Shown in pieces: positions 8,255 to 15,442 of a stretch of 64,000 bases of DNA; position 1 is the first letter of the stretch; each line of letters opens with the position of its first letter. The notes beneath the pieces were generated by a model. The model did not search any database. It was not told the origin of the DNA and saw nothing but the letters and a program-made list of their open reading frames with translations. The stretch spans positions 124,001 through 188,000 of the forward strand of contig CALEYL010000036.1 in NCBI GenBank assembly GCA_937926205.1. Direction: 5' to 3'. The stretch is from an uncultured Saprospiraceae bacterium. Its GTDB lineage: Bacteria > Bacteroidota > Bacteroidia > Chitinophagales > Saprospiraceae. The position numbers were made by a program, and so were the translations under genes.

Positions 8255-8455
8255 AAGGTTAAAGGAGAAAGGGTAAAGGTTAAAGTATAAGGTAGAGGGT
8301 AGCGAGTAGAAAGATTAAAGTAGAGCTTAGCAAGAGGCAGGCTGCTAATTTGGATTAATCCGTCCACCGTCCACCGTCCACCGTCCACCGTCTACCCTGC
8401 CTGCCGGCAGGCGGGCCTCTACCGTTCTTAAGGTTAAAGGTTAAAGTGGGCAGGC
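8255..8455. repeat. Low-complexity dispersed repeat (GGTTAAAG / CCGTCTACC type)
   Basis: This block holds GGTTAAAG motifs, GGTAGAGGGTAGCGAGTAGA (8291-8310), a run of four CCGTCCAC units near 8357-8390, the palindrome CCTGCCTGCCGGCAGGCGGG and CAGGCTGCT. Related sequence occurs at 56409-56530, and the GGTAGAGGGTAG part matches the inverted repeats that bound the S23 gene at 47.4-47.9 kb. No ORF. From 8456 to 8854 I see nothing further that I can support. Confidence 0.65.
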
Positions 8456-8854
8456 TGCTGAGTCTAACATCTAATATCTAACGTCTAACATCTCCCATAA
8501 ACTTTCAACCCGAAATTGTCGTTATATCACAGCACCGAATCAAACAGGGAATTTGTCATTTTAAACATCTGTCCGGAATCTCATTTTTAGACAGACTTAC
8601 AGCCCAAAACTAGAGGACTTTTATGCTCACAACCATTATTGTTGTCTACATACTTACAAAGTGGCCCGGATTAGCCAAACCTGAAAAATGGAAAAGTATG
8701 TTCGCACGGTACTCAAAAAAAATATTTGGCTTTACTTTTCTGCCCCAGAATCCTGATGGGAAAGACTGATTTATCTCGAAAAAACTTGCGATATTTGATT
8801 GATGATTAGCTTGTTCTGATCAAAGACCAGGTCACCTGACAAACACCCTTTCGA

Positions 8855-10801
8855 ATGTTAAAAAACTACCTGCTATTTGCGCTCTCCGGTATTGCTACGT
8901 TGCTCGCCGCTCAAACCAATCCTTCCATTTACAACGATGATCCCTGGCAGAAACTACCGCTGGGCATGGAAGAAGCCTCATTCCGCCACATTCCGGCTAC
9001 CGGAGGGAAAGTGGATCAGGCGCGCGTGGAACCGCCCAATTGGTGGGTGGGCATGCAAAACCCGGCACTCGAAATTTTAATCTACGATCAGGATGTGCGC
9101 GACAGCGAAGTCGCCATTACTTACCCGGGGGTGCGGATATTGAAAACGACCCGCCTGCAAAACCCGAACTATCTCTTTGTGGAAATCGAAATTGGCCCCG
9201 GCGCAAAACCGGGTAAATTTTCCATCGAACTGAACAAAAAAGGCAGCGCCAAAAAGACGTATCCTTACGAATTGCGGGAACGCAAAAAAGCGGAGGGCCG
9301 TATTGCCGGACTGGATGCTTCCGACCTGATCTATCTGATTATGCCGGACCGTTTTGCCAACGGAGATCCGGGCAACGACAGCTTTGCCGATTTACAGCAA
9401 GCCGGCATTAACCGGCAGAAGATTTATTTCCGCCACGGGGGCGACCTCGTAGGCATTATGGAACACCTGGATTATCTGGAAGAACTCGGTGTTACCGCGC
9501 TTTGGCTCAATCCGGTACTTGAAAACAACCAGCCTTACGAATCCTATCACGGATACGCGTTCACCGATCACTATAAAATTGACAAGCGCCTTGGTTCCAA
9601 TGAACAATACGCTAAACTGGCCGAATTGTGCCAGGCCCGAGGCATCAAACTGATCAAAGACATTGTGCTCAATCAGGTGGGCGACCAGCACTGGTTTATC
9701 CGCGACCTGCCTGATGAAACCTGGATTCACCAGTTTGATGCATTTACCAAAACGACTTACCGGGCGCCGGTACTCATGGATCCTTATGCTTCAGAAAGCG
9801 ACCGCACGCGCATGAGCGACGGATGGTTCGACAACCACATGCCGGATCTGAATCAACAGCATCCGCAACTGGCCAATTACCTCATTCAGAACAATATCTG
9901 GTGGGTAGAATACGCCGGCGTTGACGCTTACCGCATTGATACCTATGCTTATCCGGATCAAAAATTTATGGCAGAGTGGGGCAGGAGAATGCAGCAGGAG
10001 TTTCCGACACTGAGCTTCTTTGGCGAAATCTGGGACCATGGCACGGCCATTCAGGCGCATTTCACCCAAAACAACGGCCTGCGCGAATACAACACTTTTC
10101 TGCCCGGCTGCACTGATTTTCAGATGAATTATGCCATGCAGGAAGCGGTGGGGCGTCCGCAAGGCTGGACGGATGGCGCTGCGCGGCTTTACTACGTGCT
10201 GGCGCAGGATTTTTTGTATGAAGACGCTTTCCGCAATGTGCTGTTCCTCGACAACCACGACCTTGGCCGCATTTACCGCAATGTCAATCAGGATTTTCTC
10301 AAATACAAAAGCAACATCGCTTTGTTGCTTACTCAACGCGGTATTCCCAGTGTTTACTACGGTACGGAAGTGCTGCTGACCGGCGTTCCCGGCGGCGGCT
10401 TCGGAGAAGGTGGCCGACTCGATTTTCCGGGTGGCTGGAAGGAGGACACGGTGAATAAATTTGAGAATAAAGGCCGCACGGCACTCGAAAAAGAGGCCTT
10501 CAACTATGTAAAAAAGCTCGCCAACTATCGCAAAAATACACCTGCCCTGCACCGCGGTAAATTGATGCAATTTGTGCCGGAAAACAGCATCTATGTGTAT
10601 TTCCGCTACGACGCCAACAAAACCGTTATGGTGATCCTCAACGCCAACGACACCCCTGTCACTGTACCCACTGCCCGATATCAGGAACGTATGGCAGGTT
10701 TTACCAGGGCAAAAAATGTGCTGACGGACGAGGCGCTGAAGGATATTTCGAATATTGCCGTAGAGAAGAATACGGTGGTGGTGTTGGAATTGAGTAATTG
10801 A
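8855..10801 (+). CDS. GH13 alpha-amylase family enzyme with cyclomaltodextrinase-type N-domain
   Basis: The 648-residue exported enzyme has a signal peptide (MLKNYLLFALSGIATLLAAQ), then an N-terminal beta domain of the cyclomaltodextrinase/neopullulanase type (about residues 25-145). A TIM barrel follows, with the GH13 motifs GVDAYRIDTYAY (nucleophile Asp362), FGEIWDH (acid/base Glu391) and LDNHD (Asp469). A C-terminal all-beta domain runs from about 565. All catalytic residues are present. It lacks a lipobox and a T9SS domain, so a periplasmic location like that of SusA is likely. It should hydrolyse malto-oligosaccharides, pullulan or cyclodextrins entering the periplasm. A GC-rich repeat follows directly. 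Confidence 0.92.
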   Translation: MLKNYLLFALSGIATLLAAQTNPSIYNDDPWQKLPLGMEEASFRHIPATGGKVDQARVEPPNWWVGMQNPALEILIYDQDVRDSEVAITYPGVRILKTTRLQNPNYLFVEIEIGPGAKPGKFSIELNKKGSAKKTYPYELRERKKAEGRIAGLDASDLIYLIMPDRFANGDPGNDSFADLQQAGINRQKIYFRHGGDLVGIMEHLDYLEELGVTALWLNPVLENNQPYESYHGYAFTDHYKIDKRLGSNEQYAKLAELCQARGIKLIKDIVLNQVGDQHWFIRDLPDETWIHQFDAFTKTTYRAPVLMDPYASESDRTRMSDGWFDNHMPDLNQQHPQLANYLIQNNIWWVEYAGVDAYRIDTYAYPDQKFMAEWGRRMQQEFPTLSFFGEIWDHGTAIQAHFTQNNGLREYNTFLPGCTDFQMNYAMQEAVGRPQGWTDGAARLYYVLAQDFLYEDAFRNVLFLDNHDLGRIYRNVNQDFLKYKSNIALLLTQRGIPSVYYGTEVLLTGVPGGGFGEGGRLDFPGGWKEDTVNKFENKGRTALEKEAFNYVKKLANYRKNTPALHRGKLMQFVPENSIYVYFRYDANKTVMVILNANDTPVTVPTARYQERMAGFTRAKNVLTDEALKDISNIAVEKNTVVVLELSN

Positions 10802-10803
10802 GG

Positions 10804-10857
10804 CCCTTGCTGGCGCGAGGTTCCGCCTCGTGCCTTCTATTCAAAGGGCTCCAGCCC
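10804..10857 (+). repeat. GC-rich hairpin repeat, copy 1
   Basis: CCCTTGCTGGCGCGAGGTTC followed by CGCCTCGTGCC and a second small hairpin AGGGCTCCAGCCC. It starts 3 bp behind the GH13 stop codon. Further copies: 11809-11866 and three tandem copies at 13191-13366. Confidence 0.8.
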
Positions 10858-10861
10858 ACTA

Positions 10862-11036
10862 CTGTCTAAAACCTTAGAAAAGGCAAGGATCGTACGAGAA
10901 ATTCAACACAGGAATCCGCGTTTTCTGTGTCATTTGTTTCATCTGCGTTCCCAACAACACATCCTTAGGAACACTGATGACCCGGATCACGCGGAAAACA
11001 CAGATGAAAACACTGTAGATACAGTGTTTTAGACAG
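10862..11036. mobile_element. Foldback element with 11-bp terminal inverted repeats
   Basis: CTGTCTAAAAC (10862-10872) and GTTTTAGACAG (11026-11036) are perfect inverted ends. Inside, 10915-10951 and 10968-11004 pair imperfectly (GGAAC...GATGA...ATCACGCGGAAAAC type), and AAAACACTGT/ACAGTGTTTT (11007-11030) is a perfect 10-bp palindrome with a 4-base loop. The 11-mer CAAAGGGCTCC lies on both sides (10842 and 11037). No ORF. It looks like a small non-autonomous element inserted next to the GC-rich repeat. Confidence 0.55.
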
Positions 11037-11106
11037 CAAAGGGCTCCGGCTCCGTTCTCCCAAAGTACATCTTGCATAAATTGAGCTGGTGCACTATCTT
11101 TCGCCC

Positions 11107-11739
11107 ATGAAATACCACGAAAAACTTCAAATGGCCGAAGAAACCGCAGACTTGCTTTCAGAGGGCAAAACAGTGGAGGCTGTTACCCAATTGCTTCGCG
11201 AACGGGGATACTATCCTTTCGATATTGACAAGATCTTTTTTAGTGCAAAAGGCATACTTTCAGACCGGTTCGGTGAAAAAATCAGACAATACCTCCTGGA
11301 AGGTCAATTGGAGTTGAAAAAGCCGGAGTTTTCCTTTCTGGACGATGACCTTTTCAATATGATCCGGGAAAGGGAAATAACTACAATCGTTGATGCATCA
11401 AAGACAAAAGTAAACGAGCTGATGCAACAGGGAGTAGAAGAGGAGGAGATTATTGCAAAAACTACAAATGCTTTTTTTTCAGAAACAGCAGCCCTGGAGC
11501 AAATGGCATTTTACGCAAAATTCAACTTTAAAGTAAGTGGTGCTGAAAAGCAAAAATACCTTTTGATCGGAATCGCTTGTACCCTCCTCGGCGTGGGCTT
11601 AACTATATTCAGTTTCATCGCTCCGGGCTTGGAGCGTTCCTATATCTTCTATGGCCTGATTATTATTGGCATTGTCAACCTGGTTAAAGCTTTTTCTACG
11701 AAAGGGCAAATAGAAAGCATACCTTCCCGCTGGCGCTGA
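11107..11739 (+). CDS. Hypothetical membrane protein with two C-terminal TM helices
   Basis: The 210-residue protein has a long charged helical N-terminal part (about residues 1-150, with ETADLLSEGKTVEAVTQLL and a predicted helix MQQGVEEEEIIAKTTNAFF). Two hydrophobic helices follow (KYLLIGIACTLLGVGLTIF and YIFYGLIIIGIVNLVKAF). I chose the second ATG (11107) over 11089 because the first six codons read as leader. The last codons (PSRWR) run into a degenerate GC-rich repeat, so the C-terminus may have been altered by repeat insertion. No family recognised; it may be a membrane-anchored adaptor. Confidence 0.65.
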   Translation: MKYHEKLQMAEETADLLSEGKTVEAVTQLLRERGYYPFDIDKIFFSAKGILSDRFGEKIRQYLLEGQLELKKPEFSFLDDDLFNMIREREITTIVDASKTKVNELMQQGVEEEEIIAKTTNAFFSETAALEQMAFYAKFNFKVSGAEKQKYLLIGIACTLLGVGLTIFSFIAPGLERSYIFYGLIIIGIVNLVKAFSTKGQIESIPSRWR

Positions 11740-11808
11740 TGCGCTTCCCTTGCTGAGGTTCCACTCACAGCTGTCTGGAACGCGGAAAACACTAATGACG
11801 CGAAATAC

Positions 11809-11866
11809 CCTTTGCTGGCGCGAGGTTCCGCCTCGTGTCTTCTATTTAAAGGGCTCCAGCCCTTTT
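11809..11866 (+). repeat. GC-rich hairpin repeat, copy 2
   Basis: Same unit as at 10804, with GTCTTCTATTTAAAGGGCTC replacing the usual ATTCAAAGG spelling. It is followed directly by a decayed copy of the 3' end of the HD gene, in the same arrangement as at 13310-13458. The bases just before it (11771-11808, GGAACGCGGAAAACAC) echo the interior of the 10862 element. Confidence 0.78.
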
Positions 11867-11867
11867 T

Positions 11868-11957
11868 CACCCAACCCCCTCAAAAAAACTGAATCAGGTT
11901 TTCCACATGCTCATCCGTCGCAACCCCAAGGTGTTCGCAACCCAAATAGATTGTACC
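11868..11957 (-). pseudogene. Decayed copy of the 3' end of the HD-domain gene
   Basis: On the minus strand this stretch translates as TIYLGCEHLGVATDEHVENL followed by IQFF and a stop. The intact gene at 13367-13912 ends TIYLGCEHLGVTVDEHVENL followed by IRFFEGVG. One extra base in the A/T run (seven A at 11882-11888 against six in the gene) causes the early stop. Nothing upstream of this 24-residue tail is preserved. It was therefore duplicated together with the flanking GC-rich repeat and has no start codon of its own. Confidence 0.85.
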
Positions 11958-12124
11958 CATCTGTGTTTAACCTCGTCATCCCTGTTCCCAAAAGCCAACT
12001 GCTTCATCCGCCAAATCCCTCCCCCCGCACATCTAATAGAGAGACTTGATGGTACTTTATCTAAATCAGCACCAATGAAAAACATCCTTGTAATTCCTTT
12101 CCTGGCTGTACCCCAATACCATAC

Positions 12125-13168
12125 TTACTTCACGACTTTCCCCGTGCGGCTAATTTCCAATTCAACTTCCCCGTCATCTGTCGCCACCTTTACCCAGGCC
12201 GTTTTGCCGATAAAATCGCCGGCTTCCAAAAAATGGAAACCGATTTTTTCCTGACCTGTTGGGGTAATGTAGCCCCAAAGGCCGCCCTGTTTTACGGCGG
12301 CAAGTCCTTCTTTGAAAGCGTTGGCTGCTTCGTATTGCGGCATGATGGCATATGCTCCATCCCGGTTGATGAAACCGTATTTTTCATCGTGCGCACCATC
12401 GTACAGACTCACGACAGCTAAACCTTCTGAAAATGCCTCTGCCGACACAAACTCAGGCTTGATGGCAATTTCACCCTGTTTGTTGATGTAACCAAATTTC
12501 GAAAAAATGCTAACTGCTGCCAGGCCTTCGCTGAACGCACCTGCTGATTTGAAGCGGGGTTCCATGATGGTGTGCCCGGTTTCCCAATCCCGGTAACCAT
12601 AAATGGCAAAAGGTTTCAGGTCATCGTCTTCAATGCCGTCTTTCGGGATACGGTCTTTGCTCTTCCGGTCGTTATACAAATCAATGTCCTGTTGGAAACG
12701 TTCCAGTACCTGATCAAACCCGGCACGGATGCGGACATACCAGACGGCGTTTTCCAAAATCATTTCGGCCTCCCTGTCGACCGAAAAAGTTTCGCCTTCC
12801 ATATTCATCAAAAAAGAATAAGCAATTTGCGCGTGGTCGCCGGATACCACTACAGAATCTATGCTGGTGGTTTCGATGAGTTGAATGCGTTGCTCTTTTG
12901 CCACTTTGTTCATGGCGCCGGACAGGAACAAAACGGCGAAAGCTTCCGGAGTCAGCGTTTTGAAGGATTCAGGGTTTTCTATGCCCGGAAAAAAACGCAG
13001 GAATTCTTTTTGTTCTCCAAACGGACTGATCAATTCCATTAACGTTGTGCATACGGTGTGCAATTTCTCGACATCAGGCGGGTAAAGGCTGGCAATAACC
13101 GCATCCCAATCGGGGCGGTAAAGGGCATGGGTATAAGCCTTGAAGGCTTCGATGATTTTTTCCTGCAT
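12125..13168 (-). CDS. WG-repeat protein
   Basis: The 347-residue cytoplasmic protein has an N-terminal helical domain (about residues 1-190, starting MQEKIIEAFKAYTHALY). Three to four WG repeats follow, of the form FGYINKQGEIAIKPEFVSAE AFSEGLAVV, YGFINRDGAYAIMPQYEAAN and LWGYITPTGQE. I start at 13168. The frame opens further upstream (13231), but those extra codons are made of the GC-rich repeat and carry no relation to the protein. WG repeats are beta modules of unknown ligand, common in Bacteroidota. The gene lies between two copies of the HD-gene 3' end, which suggests the interval was involved in a duplication or rearrangement. Confidence 0.8.
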   Translation of the reverse strand: MQEKIIEAFKAYTHALYRPDWDAVIASLYPPDVEKLHTVCTTLMELISPFGEQKEFLRFFPGIENPESFKTLTPEAFAVLFLSGAMNKVAKEQRIQLIETTSIDSVVVSGDHAQIAYSFLMNMEGETFSVDREAEMILENAVWYVRIRAGFDQVLERFQQDIDLYNDRKSKDRIPKDGIEDDDLKPFAIYGYRDWETGHTIMEPRFKSAGAFSEGLAAVSIFSKFGYINKQGEIAIKPEFVSAEAFSEGLAVVSLYDGAHDEKYGFINRDGAYAIMPQYEAANAFKEGLAAVKQGGLWGYITPTGQEKIGFHFLEAGDFIGKTAWVKVATDDGEVELEISRTGKVVK

Positions 13169-13190
13169 AGTATTTGTTGATGTTTGGATT

Positions 13191-13366
13191 CCCTTGCTGG
13201 CGCGAGGTTCCGCCTCGTGCCTTCTATTCAAAGGGCTCCAGCCCTGCTTCTTTTGCTGGCGCGAGGTTCTGCCTCGTGTCTTCTATTCAAAGGGCTCCAG
13301 CCCTGCTTCCTTTGCTGGCGCGAGGTTCTGCCTCGTGTCTTCTATTCAAAGGGCTCCAGCCCTTTT
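13191..13366 (+). repeat. Three tandem 59-bp GC-rich repeats
   Basis: GCTGGCGCGAG starts at 13196, 13255 and 13314, giving an exact 59-bp period. Each unit contains the imperfect hairpin GGCGCGAGG-TTCCG-CCTCGTGCC and a second hairpin AGGGCTCCAGCCCT. The array lies between the start of the WG gene and the stop of the HD gene, both on the minus strand. Units 2 and 3 share the variants TTCTG and GTGTC, so they probably arose from one another. Confidence 0.88.
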
Positions 13367-13912
13367 TTACCCAACCCCCTCAAAAAACCGAATCAAATTT
13401 TCCACATGCTCATCCACCGTAACCCCAAGGTGTTCACAGCCCAGGTAAATGGTACTCCGGTCAATTTTGGCGGCAAAAGCTTTTTCCTTCAGGCGGCTTT
13501 TGATGGACTTTAGCTTCATTTCGTGGTAGGGAATCGGATTTACCTTTTGATAGGCAAAAAAGATGCCGCTGATTTCATCACACGCCAGCAGTGCGGCGGC
13601 TAAGCGGCTTTGCGGCAAGGTTTTAAAACCGTGGTAACCATAAGCGTGCGCTTCAACCGCGTGAATGAAATCTTCCGGGTAGCCCCATTCGCGGAACCAT
13701 TGCAGGGACGGCCCCGGGTGCTCCTCCGGGTATTCCTCAAAATCCAGATCGTGCAGGTAGCCGGTGAGGAACCATAGTTCCGGATCCTCACCAAAGTGCC
13801 GGGCATAGCCTTCCATAGCGGTTGCCACCATGTGCGCGTGGTAGCGCTGGTATTCATCTTTGACGTGTTGTTCGAGCAATGCTTGCGCTGCGGCGCGGGT
13901 AGGGAGTGGCAT
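13367..13912 (-). CDS. HD-domain phosphohydrolase-like protein
   Basis: The 181-residue soluble protein carries an HD superfamily metal site: YHAHMVATAMEGYARHFG (first His), LTGYLHDLDFEEYPEE (HD pair) and AVEAHAYGYHG (further His). This is the layout of small HDIG-type hydrolases acting on nucleotides or phosphoesters. The second half (LAAALLACDEISGIFFAY) matches the common helical part of this family with a conserved Asp. Substrate is unknown. The stop codon abuts the tandem repeat array, and the last 24 codons are duplicated as a pseudogene 1.5 kb away. Confidence 0.8.
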   Translation of the reverse strand: MPLPTRAAAQALLEQHVKDEYQRYHAHMVATAMEGYARHFGEDPELWFLTGYLHDLDFEEYPEEHPGPSLQWFREWGYPEDFIHAVEAHAYGYHGFKTLPQSRLAAALLACDEISGIFFAYQKVNPIPYHEMKLKSIKSRLKEKAFAAKIDRSTIYLGCEHLGVTVDEHVENLIRFFEGVG

Positions 13913-13989
13913 GGCCTGGTCTTTTTGTTGGAAGATGGCCGAAAGTTAGGTATGTTTTTGGCTCAAAGGGATACTTCCCGGGAAAAATG

Positions 13990-13997
13990 TAGCTTTG
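13990..13997 (+). promoter_or_regulatory. Candidate -7 box TAGCTTTG
   Basis: TAGCTTTG fits the Bacteroidota TAnnTTTG consensus and lies 44 bp before the ATG of the lipoprotein amylase, in the divergent space after the HD gene start. No good -33 element was found at the expected spacing. Confidence 0.4.
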
Positions 13998-14041
13998 TAA
14001 ACTCAGGTTGTTTTGTGTTTTTTAATGAAAGGGCGATTTTG

Positions 14042-15412
14042 ATGAAAAATACCTACTTATTGCTGTGCTTTCTGGTTTTTTTGATTGGATGTAAAGAGGA
14101 AGATCCCATTGTGCCACAGCCAACGGATGGCGATCCTGAGGAATTTGCCGCTCCCTTCACCGAAGTTCCTGATGTAAAAGACGCCGTGTTTTATGAAGTC
14201 AACATGCGGGCTTTCAGCCAGACCGGCAATTTTAAAGGGGTACAGGCCCGCTTGGATTCCATCAAGGCACTGGGCGTCAATGTGGTTTGGCTGATGCCGA
14301 TTCATCCCGTTGGGCAGGTAAGGTCTGTCGGACAGTTGGGGTCGCCTTATTCGGTTCAAAACTATACGGGCGTCAATCTGGAATTTGGCAACCTTGCCGA
14401 TTTGCAAACCCTCGTTCAGGAAGCGCACAACCGGCAAATGGCTGTGCTTATTGACTGGGTAGCCAACCACACTGCCTGGGACCATGCCTGGATAACCAGC
14501 CACCCAAATTGGTATACCCGGGATGCCAACGGCAATATTCAAATTCCGGCAGGCACCAATTGGCAGGATGTGGCAGACCTGAATTTCGGAAATGCCGATA
14601 TGCGCTTAGCCATGATTAAAGCGATGAAATACTGGGTGCTTCGGGCCAATATCGACGGATTCAGGTGCGATGCTGCTGATTTTGTCCCTTTTGATTTCTG
14701 GAAACAGGCCATTGATACCCTTCGGAACATGCCAAACCGCAAAATGCTCCTCCTCGCAGAAGGCGCGCGTGCCGATCATTTTGCTGCAGGTTTTCAACTG
14801 AATTACGGATGGGATTTTTACAACACTACCAAAAACGTGCTCAGAAACGGCGCCTCTGCGAATGGATTTTCCGCTACGCATACGGCTGAATACAATGCCG
14901 TGCCTGCCGATGCTGAAAAACTACGCTTCACGACCAACCACGACGAATCTGCCTGGGATGATTCCCCCGTCAACCTATTTGGCGGAAAGCGCGGCGCCAT
15001 GGCTGCATTTGTTATCACGGCTTACATGGGGGGCGTTCCGCTGATTTACTGCGGGCAGGAAGTGGGCAGGGTTGAAACCACTCCGTTTTTTTCAAAAAGC
15101 CCCATCAACTGGACGGCAAACAGCGATTATTTTGCGGAGTACAAACAGGTAATGTCTTTTCGCCAATCCAGCACAACGGTTCGGGAAGGGGCTCTGGAAA
15201 ATTTTGCCAACAATGATCTTGTGGTATTCAAAAAGAAACATTCCGGGGATGAGGTGCTCGTCATTGTCAACCCGCGCAACGTGGAAGTTAACTACACAGT
15301 AGCTGCTCCGTTAGCGAACACAAATTGGAAAAATGCGCTGACGCAAGCTGATTTTTCACTGGGTACGACGCTTAATTTACAGCCTTATGACTACTTCATT
15401 TTGAAAAAATAG
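14042..15412 (+). CDS. Surface lipoprotein alpha-amylase, GH13
   Basis: The 456-residue enzyme starts at 14042, where the ATG opens a lipoprotein signal (MKNTYLLLCFLVFLIGC). The residues after the lipidated Cys17 are KEEDP, which fits the Bacteroidota surface lipoprotein export signal (Lys plus two acidic residues), so it is predicted to face outward like SusG. The GH13 barrel shows GFRCDAADF (nucleophile Asp210), LLLAEGARADHF (Glu240) and TNHDES (Asp301). A short C-terminal beta domain ends the protein. The frame is open further upstream, but that region overlaps the HD gene and has no signal sequence. The HTCS gene follows after 30 bp and may be cotranscribed. Confidence 0.92.
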   Translation: MKNTYLLLCFLVFLIGCKEEDPIVPQPTDGDPEEFAAPFTEVPDVKDAVFYEVNMRAFSQTGNFKGVQARLDSIKALGVNVVWLMPIHPVGQVRSVGQLGSPYSVQNYTGVNLEFGNLADLQTLVQEAHNRQMAVLIDWVANHTAWDHAWITSHPNWYTRDANGNIQIPAGTNWQDVADLNFGNADMRLAMIKAMKYWVLRANIDGFRCDAADFVPFDFWKQAIDTLRNMPNRKMLLLAEGARADHFAAGFQLNYGWDFYNTTKNVLRNGASANGFSATHTAEYNAVPADAEKLRFTTNHDESAWDDSPVNLFGGKRGAMAAFVITAYMGGVPLIYCGQEVGRVETTPFFSKSPINWTANSDYFAEYKQVMSFRQSSTTVREGALENFANNDLVVFKKKHSGDEVLVIVNPRNVEVNYTVAAPLANTNWKNALTQADFSLGTTLNLQPYDYFILKK

Positions 15413-15442
15413 CCCTTTTTTTGCTGTAAGATTTGGTGTTAA

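Noticed and set aside
9791..10570. Minus-strand frame of 259 codons opposite the GH13 gene
   Set aside because: Shadow of a conserved enzyme gene.
13191..13366. CRISPR array
   Set aside because: Units are contiguous 59-bp copies without spacers, and no cas genes are near.
13140..13513. Plus-strand frames reading LARGSASCLLFKG repeatedly
   Set aside because: They are translations of the 59-bp GC-rich repeat, not proteins.
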